From Flavobacteriaceae bacterium UBA5079 (GTDB lineage Bacteria > Bacteroidota > Bacteroidia > Flavobacteriales > Flavobacteriaceae): a stretch of 6,196 nucleotides of DNA. Shown here one piece after another: positions 1-4,507 of the stretch (position 1 is the stretch's first letter; each line of letters begins with the position of its first letter). The position numbers were made by a program, and so were the translations under genes. The notes under the pieces are model-generated. The model searched no databases. It was not told the origin of the DNA and saw only the letters and a list, made by a program, of their open reading frames with translations. The stretch is taken from contig DIAL01000072.1 in the NCBI GenBank assembly GCA_002414705.1, positions 620 through 6,815 of the forward strand, read 5' to 3'.

Positions 1-22
1 CCAGTGACCTTCGGGTTATGAG
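1..22 (-). tRNA. 3'-half fragment of a CAT-anticodon tRNA (Met or Ile2 type), candidate attachment site
   Basis: Read on the minus strand, bases 22 to 16 form the loop CTCATAA with anticodon CAT at 20-18. They are followed by CCCGA (positions 39-43 of a tRNA), AGGTC (variable loop 44-48) and ACTGG (first T-stem strand 49-53), ending exactly at the window edge where the T loop would start. The order and spacing match a tRNA. The sequence on the 5' side (23-60) has no D arm or acceptor strand, and TCCGA at 27-23 pairs with CCCGA at only three of five positions. So only the 3' half is present here. This is the usual duplicated core left by an integrase that targets a tRNA gene; in that geometry the element lies to the right of position 22. 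The T loop and acceptor end are outside the window and cannot be checked. Confidence 0.7.
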
Positions 23-102
23 TCGGAAAAACAAAAACACAAACTATTGTATATCAATTATTTATCTGCTTTTCCCCTAGTTAATATAAATTATATTTTT
101 CA

Positions 103-127
103 CAAAAGATACTTCAAAAAGATACTT
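103..127. repeat. Two tandem 12/13-bp direct repeats
   Basis: CAAAAGATACTT (103-114) is followed directly by CAAAAAGATACTT (115-127), differing by one A in the A run. The pair lies about 80 bp from the tRNA-half core. Short direct repeats at this distance can be arm-type integrase or excisionase sites, but that role is inference; chance in A+T-rich DNA is possible. Confidence 0.5.
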
Positions 128-180
128 TTTTTTTAAGTTTGTATTTAATAGTCATTTTTTTAATCCGCAATGTTGAATTC

Positions 181-199
181 AAAAACATTAGATGTTTTT
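181..199 (-). terminator. Weak hairpin, possible terminator of the 226-508 gene
   Basis: AAAAACAT (181-188) and ATGTTTTT (192-199) form a perfect 8-bp stem with a 3-nt loop. It begins 27 bp beyond the minus-strand stop codon at 226-228. The stem is almost all A:T and there is no separate U tract, so terminator function is only suggested by position. Confidence 0.3.
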
Positions 200-225
200 A
201 AATAATTTTATGAGTGCCATTCGGT

Positions 226-508
226 TTATATTTCATTAATATCTGCTTCTTTCCATTCTTTTTTCCATAATTCCCAATACGGTATGTCGTTTGAAGAAGA
301 AGGTAAACTACATTTATCTAATTTAACAATAGAAGTCATTTTACATGCTTCACTAATTAATAGACCTTCACCTGCTTGTAAAGACGATAGTTTATGAGCT
401 AAATTATACCACGTGTCACGTAAATGTCGTTTAACAAAGTCTTTTTAATCTTTTAGCAACAAAACTCTTACGTAACAAACATGAACTAATGTAATAGTAA
501 TTATTCAT
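226..508 (-). pseudogene. Small gene of unknown function broken by a one-base frameshift
   Basis: I do not recognise the product. On the minus strand an ATG at 508-506 opens a frame starting MNNYYYISSCLLRKSFVAKR and stopping after 25 residues (TAA, 433-431). The adjacent frame is open from 444 to a TAA at 228-226 and encodes 72 residues, but its only ATG is deep inside (339-337). Removing one T from the five-T run at 442-446 joins them into a single protein of about 93 residues with charged helical character (KRLKDFVKRHLRDTW across the joint) and a Trp/Lys/Glu-rich tail (YWELWKKEWKEADINEI). The downstream frame looks like real protein: no stops, mixed polarity, several Trp. No signal peptide or membrane segment is visible. 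The run could be a true mutation, a sequencing error in a homopolymer, or a slippery site. The gene sits alone in a region with no other intact gene. Confidence 0.45.
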
Positions 509-1157
509 TTTAATAATTAACCATGCAAATCTCTTCCGAAAGGAGGCTAAAAAAGCTCTTCAAAAATCGATTTCAAAAACCCGTAAATTAATATTGGTTG
601 ACACACATTTCTAAATGTCCATCAATCAAGAAATATAGTATAGCAAAAAAAACGTGAGATAGTATAATCCCTTTTACAAGCATAATCAAGTTTCGACATT
701 AGATATTACCTATATCGAATTAATAATAAGGACTTTGTCATCAAAGAATTTGATAACAGGTTTTTAGAATTGTAGAAAATAGTAAATTTTTGACCCAAAT
801 TTCTACTTCTAACTTTAAGGATGAACAAGAAAATTAATAAGTTTAACTAGCTACAATCAAAAATATCTTATTGGTTATTCTGACAAAAAATAAATCATTT
901 TGTTTAAACAAATACCAAAAAGAAAAAAAACTCTATTATCTCACCGTTTTTTAAGGTGCAATTGCAGAGCGTATAAAAAAATCCTAAAGAATAAATTTAA
1001 TCCTGATTAAACCTTTAAAAATATAGTATATAAACAAAGAAAGTCTTATCAGCTTAAACCGATGGATAATTCAATCTTTCATCAACAACATCTAACTCAT
1101 TTAAATGTGCAGTTTAGTTTAAATTTTTCAATTCAGTATACATTGTTTAATATATGT
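509..1157. other. About 650 bp with no intact gene; probably decayed DNA
   Basis: All six frames are broken by frequent stops. The only stretch with protein-like character is plus-strand 663-764 (34 codons). It includes NQVSTLDITYIEL, which resembles the first catalytic block (NQVWxxDITYI) of IS3-type integrase-core transposases, but it is too short to assign. An imperfect inverted repeat (647-664 with 934-952) and a perfect 14-bp palindrome, TTTGTTTAAACAAA (899-912), lie here. A 12-bp direct repeat, AAATATAGTATA, occurs at 631-642 and 1019-1030. No RNA gene or CRISPR-like array was seen. Confidence 0.5.
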
Positions 1158-1319
1158 TCAACCTTTATAACCATTCAATTTTGCATTATTAACTGAATTT
1201 TGACGACTAGAAAACCCTTGCGATGATGCGCCAACTATTTCTCCATTAACTGTAGATGTTTTTCTCCAACGATGTTTTCCACCTGCATCTTTATAAAATT
1301 CCCATTTGTATTTTGCCAT
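1158..1319 (-). CDS. Small DUF1508 (YegP-like) single-repeat protein
   Basis: This intact minus-strand ORF runs from ATG at 1319-1317 to TGA at 1160-1158 and encodes 53 residues, beginning MAKYKWEFYKDAGGKHRWRK and ending NAKLNGYKG. The pattern WEFYKDxxGxxRWR, then NGEIVGASSQGFSSR, then a short helix, is that of the DUF1508 repeat known from E. coli YegP. YegP has two such repeats; one-repeat versions of about 50-60 residues are common in Bacteroidota. The family folds as a small beta-beta-beta-alpha unit and its biochemical role is not established. There is no signal peptide, so it should be cytoplasmic. The start is the only ATG and there is no Shine-Dalgarno, as usual in this phylum. An insertion sequence lies only 31 bp upstream of the start codon and has probably removed its promoter or read-through supply, so it may be poorly expressed. 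Confidence 0.8.
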   Translation of the reverse strand: MAKYKWEFYKDAGGKHRWRKTSTVNGEIVGASSQGFSSRQNSVNNAKLNGYKG

Positions 1320-1341
1320 GATTTTAAAATTTTTATGTTAC

Positions 1342-1350
1342 TAACTAAAT
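1342..1350. repeat. Left target-site duplication of the IS (TAACTAAAT)
   Basis: TAACTAAAT lies immediately outside the left terminal repeat and is repeated exactly at 2737-2745, immediately outside the right one. A 9-bp duplication is within the range reported for IS4-family elements. Confidence 0.85.
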
Positions 1351-1370
1351 CATTGTTGTCCGATAAAAAA
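1351..1370. repeat. IS left terminal inverted repeat
   Basis: CATTGTTGTCCGATAAAAAA matches the reverse complement of 2717-2736 at 18 of 20 positions, differing only at GT versus AA at positions 5-6 of the repeat. Confidence 0.9.
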
Positions 1371-1394
1371 AGAAGCCAAAAAGATGGCTTCTTT
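1369..1394 (-). terminator. Hairpin inside the IS left end; intrinsic terminator on the minus strand
   Basis: AAAGAAGCCA (1369-1378) pairs with TGGCTTCTTT (1385-1394) around a 6-nt loop, giving a 10-bp stem with a GC-containing core. On the minus strand the stem runs into TTTTTTT (complement of 1365-1371), a classic intrinsic terminator for transcripts leaving the IS leftwards, for example read-through from the secretion operon. On the plus strand the following T run is short, so it may also weakly block transcription entering the IS from outside, protecting against impinging transposase expression. The stem is partly shared with the A-run of the terminal repeat. Confidence 0.7.
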
Positions 1395-1404
1395 CAATGA
1401 ATCG

Positions 1405-1412
1405 TAAATTTG
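1405..1412 (+). promoter_or_regulatory. Bacteroidota-type -7 promoter box for the transposase
   Basis: TAAATTTG matches the Bacteroidota consensus TAnnTTTG at every fixed position. It ends 21 bp before the ATG at 1434, leaving room for a short leader. A -33 TTTG-type box is not evident at the expected spacing, because the hairpin occupies that area. The box overlaps an alternative TTG start at 1410, which argues against that start. Confidence 0.55.
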
Positions 1413-1433
1413 TGTTGTGAAATACAAAATACG

Positions 1434-2636
1434 ATGGGTAAAAGTAATTATTTTTCTAGTAAATCTGTTTTCGGACAGCTGATTTCTTTAATTGATGATT
1501 CAATGATAAAAAGAGAAGTCAAAAAGTGTAATTCAGATCGTTACACAAAACGATTTAAAACAAAAGATCACTTGATAAGTATGCTTTTTTGTTCATTTTC
1601 AAAATGCACCTCTTTACGAGAGATATCTGGTGCAATGCTTGGTTTATCTGGTAAAACGAGTAGTTTTCAATTAAATCATATTCCTAAAAGAAGTACTTTA
1701 TCTGATGCAAATAAGAAAAGAGATGTCATCGTTTTTGAAAATATTTACCATCAATTACTAAAACAATATGGTGGTTTTTTATCGGACAGCCGAATTAAAG
1801 ATGTTATAAAAAAGCAAGTTAAAATATTTGATAGCTCAACAATAAGTTTGTTTAAAAACATAATGGAATGTGTTGGCAGACATCCAAAAAGTGGAAAAAG
1901 AAAAGGAGGGATTAAAGTTCATACAATAGTAAATGCAGATGAAATTATACCAAGTTTGGTTTGGTTTAGCGAAGCTAAAACACATGACCATAAATTTTTA
2001 GAAAAGCTCAAGTGCGATGAAAATACAATTTATGTTTTTGATAAAGGCTACAATGATTATAAGGCTTTTGAGCACTTTACGACACATAAAACTGGATTTG
2101 TTACTCGAATAAAAGATAATGCTTCCTACAGAAAAATTGAAGATTTAGATATCGCAGATTATATCCATAATGGCGTTTTAGAAGACCAGATAATTGAAGT
2201 AGATGTAAAAAAAGACAATGAAAAAACCACATTAAAATTAAGAAAAGTGACTTTTTATGATAGAGTAAACAAAAGGGAATTTGAATTTTTAACGAATTTA
2301 TTTGACTTGAGAGCTGATTTAATTGCTGCTTTATATAAAATTAGATGGCAAATTGAGTTATTATTTAAACAACTAAAACAAAATTTCCCACTAAAGTATT
2401 TTTTGGGGGACAATGAAAATGCCATTAAAATACAGATTTATTGCGTTTTAATTGTCAATTTATTATTAGCAGTGATAAAAAAGAGACTCAAACGTAATTG
2501 GGCATTTTCAAATTTGGTAAGTTTCTGTAAAATTCATCTTTTCAACCACATCAATTTGATGCGGTTTTTGGAAAATCCAGAAAAAGACTGGATAATTGAT
2601 AAATCAGAATCAGAACAATTATCGTTTAAATGGTAG
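1434..2636 (+). CDS. IS4-family DDE transposase with DUF4372-like N-terminal domain
   Basis: The 400-residue protein catalyses cut-and-paste movement of the surrounding IS by binding its terminal repeats and cleaving the DNA with a DDE metal-ion site. Residues about 4-75 (SNYFSSKSVFGQLISLIDDS onward) match the DUF4372 N-terminal domain, a likely DNA-binding region. Residues about 125-345 form the RNase H-like catalytic core. The first Asp is D133 in IFDSST, the second D203 in VFDKGYND, and the Glu is E308 in the IS4 signature Y301-x2-R304-x3-E308-x6-K315 (YKIRWQIELLFKQLK). All catalytic and signature residues are present and the frame is unbroken, so the enzyme should be functional. ATG 1434 is preferred over the in-frame TTG at 1410, which lies inside the promoter box and would add eight atypical residues. 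No Shine-Dalgarno is seen. The gene ends with TAG at 2634-2636 and faces the secretion genes convergently. Confidence 0.93.
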   Translation: MGKSNYFSSKSVFGQLISLIDDSMIKREVKKCNSDRYTKRFKTKDHLISMLFCSFSKCTSLREISGAMLGLSGKTSSFQLNHIPKRSTLSDANKKRDVIVFENIYHQLLKQYGGFLSDSRIKDVIKKQVKIFDSSTISLFKNIMECVGRHPKSGKRKGGIKVHTIVNADEIIPSLVWFSEAKTHDHKFLEKLKCDENTIYVFDKGYNDYKAFEHFTTHKTGFVTRIKDNASYRKIEDLDIADYIHNGVLEDQIIEVDVKKDNEKTTLKLRKVTFYDRVNKREFEFLTNLFDLRADLIAALYKIRWQIELLFKQLKQNFPLKYFLGDNENAIKIQIYCVLIVNLLLAVIKKRLKRNWAFSNLVSFCKIHLFNHINLMRFLENPEKDWIIDKSESEQLSFKW

Positions 2637-2716
2637 CCTACTTTTGGAAAAACATGAAACTTAAAAATTAAAATACTGAAAATCAATTGCATAAAAAACA
2701 AAATCAACCGATTTAA

Positions 2717-2736
2717 TTTTTTATCGGACATTAATG
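2717..2736. repeat. IS right terminal inverted repeat
   Basis: The reverse complement, CATTAATGTCCGATAAAAAA, matches the left end at 18 of 20 positions. It lies 81 bp past the transposase stop codon. Confidence 0.9.
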
Positions 2737-2745
2737 TAACTAAAT
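2737..2745. repeat. Right target-site duplication of the IS (TAACTAAAT)
   Basis: This is an exact copy of 1342-1350 and directly abuts the right terminal repeat. Joining the two copies restores the pre-insertion sequence between the secretion operon and the DUF1508 gene. Confidence 0.85.
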
Positions 2746-2795
2746 ATACAAAAAAAAGAATTAAATCGGATCGTTGGTATTGTTTCATAAAAAAT

Positions 2796-3308
2796 CTACC
2801 CAAAACTTTTAAGTAATACAGTAGCCTCTAAAAAAGATTTCCCTGTCCTGAAGTTCTTCTTTTTCTCAAAATGAAGATTTATTATTTCACCGAATTTACT
2901 TTTCTGCTCTAATTGATGTACAAGCTGTATTATGTTGTTGTAGTCGCCTTCAATTACAAATTGATAGGTCTTAATCGTTAAGTTATTTTTTAACTCTATG
3001 TGAGGCTCTAAAAAACTCATGATTTTAATATTATTTTCTTCAGCAGTTGCATTAATGGTTTTTAATAGATTGTTTTGAATTGATGATCCATTAAGCTGGT
3101 ATTTATTAAATAAAGAATCGTAATATTTCTGCTTCTGTTTTAATAGAGAAAGCTCTTTAGGTGTATTCTTAAAAAGAAATTCTTGAATTTCAAGGGACTT
3201 GTTTTCATGTACCAAGTCTACCGATTTTGAAATAGCCAGTTTATAGCAAACAAAAAGAAGTGCTGTCAAGCCTATAATTAAAGCGATATTTTTATTTCTC
3301 GAGGTCAT
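2796..3308 (-). CDS. GspM/PilO-like inner-membrane platform protein
   Basis: The 170-residue bitopic protein probably belongs to the inner-membrane alignment complex of a type II secretion or type IV pilus system, where GspM/PilO pairs with GspL/PilN. Residues 1-7 are short, basic and cytoplasmic (MTSRNKN). Residues 8-24 (IALIIGLTALLFVCYKL) form one membrane anchor. Residues about 30-95 are a charged, helix-rich coiled-coil segment, and 95-170 (IKIMSFLEPHIELKN through TVLLKSFG) alternate strands and helix as in the ferredoxin-like C-terminal fold of PilO. The segment YQFVIEGDYNNIIQLVHQLEQ (116-136) is typical of that fold. The ATG overlaps the preceding gene's TGA by four bases (ATGA, 3308-3305), so translation is probably coupled. 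It is the last gene of the cassette; no PilP or GspC-like gene follows. Family membership rests on topology, size and context more than on strict motifs. Confidence 0.75.
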   Translation of the reverse strand: MTSRNKNIALIIGLTALLFVCYKLAISKSVDLVHENKSLEIQEFLFKNTPKELSLLKQKQKYYDSLFNKYQLNGSSIQNNLLKTINATAEENNIKIMSFLEPHIELKNNLTIKTYQFVIEGDYNNIIQLVHQLEQKSKFGEIINLHFEKKKNFRTGKSFLEATVLLKSFG

Positions 3309-4507
3309 TTTATGGTTATTATGAGGCTAAATTCAGTTAGAGACTTGTTTGATTCACTGTATTCAGTTATGACGACTTTCTCAACCCATTCTATTTGTTC
3401 TAATTCAGATATCCAAATAGAAATATCAGCCGTTATTGAACTAACGCCATTCAAAAGTATCGTGTTTAATTCGTAGTCTATTGGTTTGTCAGGTTTAATG
3501 CGTTTGGTTAAAGGCTGAAAATTAAACTCATTAATCCTAATGGATTCTGGCAAACTGACCATAATGATATTTGCATAGAATGAACTTTTTGAGGATTCAC
3601 TTTTTAAAATATCATTGATAAATTTTTCCTTTTTATCTACGTCTTCCTTGAGAATTATTAGCTGTTGCTTCGTTGATTCATTAACCTGCGAGGTTTGTTT
3701 TAATTCTGAAACTCTATTAAAATAGTGATTGAAAATAAAGATATTAATAAATAGTATGGTCAGTATAAACAACAATCCAATCTTTAAAAATTGACTAAAA
3801 AACCTTTGCTGCTGATACTCATCTATTAATAACTTGTATTTGGATTCAAAATTTGAATGTTTATTGCCTTTTTTTTGCACTACCAAGTTTAATGTCGCTG
3901 CAAATGATAATAAAAACATGCTGGAAACACTCAATCCATTTATGTCATAATTCTGAGCTATAACATTTGTTTGCCAGCTTATATCGGTAATACCATTTTG
4001 ATCTTTTCTAATCAACGCATTAGACGTATATACTTCATCGGAATCGACAAAGTCTTTTATATTTAATAAGGCATGATTCCCAAAGGATACGTTGACGACA
4101 TAAAGATTTTTATTTCGGTAATCTTCTATGATATTATCTACATATTCTTTACGGCAAATAGCTATAAAACAACTATCCTGTTGTGGTAAAATATCAAAAT
4201 AAAACTCGTTGCTGTTTATATTTGGATAGGCTTTCTGAATTAGTTTGAGGTCTTCATCATTTGAAAGCGGTATTTTTTTTGAGAGTACTTTATCGTTGTT
4301 AATGACTAAAGCAATACCAGATTTTTTCGGTATATAGTTCGTGATATCTTCAAAAGCCTTTACATTTTCTTTTAAAACAATATCAAGGTTGTTCTTCTTT
4401 TTCTTTAGAGAAACGGCAAGGATGGTTTCTTCATTTTCAACTACAGTATGTTCTACACCATAGTAGGTGTTTCCAAATAAAAAAAAATGTTTTAATTTAT
4501 CAAACAT
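3305..4507 (-). CDS. GspL/PilM-PilN-like bitopic platform protein
   Basis: The 400-residue protein probably links the cytoplasmic ATPase side of a type II secretion or pilus machine to its periplasmic part, partnering the GspM/PilO-like protein encoded next. Residues 1-236 are cytoplasmic and have the alternating strand/helix pattern expected for the actin-like domain of GspL or PilM (YYGVEHTVVENEETILAVSL at 15-34, SGIALVIN at 63-70, YVVNVSFGNHALLNI at 136-150), but classical nucleotide-binding motifs are not evident. Residues about 240-260 (FLKIGLLFILTILFINIFIF) are one transmembrane helix. Residues 262-302 form a charged coiled coil, and 308-400 a periplasmic ferredoxin-like domain with the PilN-like ending ISIWISELEQIEWVEKVVIT (363-382). 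Its ATG overlaps the secretin stop by one base (TAATG), indicating an operon with coupled translation. Fusion of PilM- and PilN-like parts in one chain is the GspL arrangement. Confidence 0.78.
   Translation of the reverse strand: MFDKLKHFFLFGNTYYGVEHTVVENEETILAVSLKKKKNNLDIVLKENVKAFEDITNYIPKKSGIALVINNDKVLSKKIPLSNDEDLKLIQKAYPNINSNEFYFDILPQQDSCFIAICRKEYVDNIIEDYRNKNLYVVNVSFGNHALLNIKDFVDSDEVYTSNALIRKDQNGITDISWQTNVIAQNYDINGLSVSSMFLLSFAATLNLVVQKKGNKHSNFESKYKLLIDEYQQQRFFSQFLKIGLLFILTILFINIFIFNHYFNRVSELKQTSQVNESTKQQLIILKEDVDKKEKFINDILKSESSKSSFYANIIMVSLPESIRINEFNFQPLTKRIKPDKPIDYELNTILLNGVSSITADISIWISELEQIEWVEKVVITEYSESNKSLTEFSLIITIK

Larger units (their letters stand above)
1351..2736 (+). mobile_element. 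Complete IS4-family insertion sequence, 1386 bp
   Basis: Both ends are defined by 20-bp inverted repeats that begin with CATT, as is common in the IS4 family, and by a perfect 9-bp target duplication. It carries one gene, an intact DDE transposase reading rightwards, so it may still be active. About 80 bp of leader at the left end hold a hairpin and a promoter box; about 100 bp follow the stop codon at the right end with no other gene. The exact target duplication and undamaged transposase suggest a recent insertion. Its target lies between the last gene of the secretion cassette (stop at 2796) and the DUF1508 gene (start at 1319). The IS name cannot be assigned without ISfinder. Confidence 0.92.

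Noticed and set aside
899..912. Perfect palindrome TTTGTTTAAACAAA as an operator
   Set aside because: No intact gene or promoter stands next to it, and low-complexity palindromes are frequent in DNA this rich in A and T.
631..1030. Direct repeat AAATATAGTATA (631-642 and 1019-1030) as a target duplication
   Set aside because: It does not directly abut the inverted-repeat arms at 647 and 952, and a 12-bp match of this composition can arise by chance.
1062..1196. Plus-strand ORF of about 44 codons starting MDNSIFHQQHLT
   Set aside because: It overlaps the end of the DUF1508 gene in antisense, has no family resemblance and a Phe/Ile-rich composition typical of random A+T-rich frames.
1410..1433. 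TTG start giving an eight-residue longer transposase
   Set aside because: The codon is part of the TAAATTTG promoter box, and the DUF4372 domain begins just after the ATG at 1434.
2534..2803. 89-codon minus-strand ORF overlapping the IS right end
   Set aside because: It opens with a TTG inside the GspM/PilO-like gene, crosses the IS boundary and runs antisense to the transposase C-terminus, so it is a chance frame created by the insertion.
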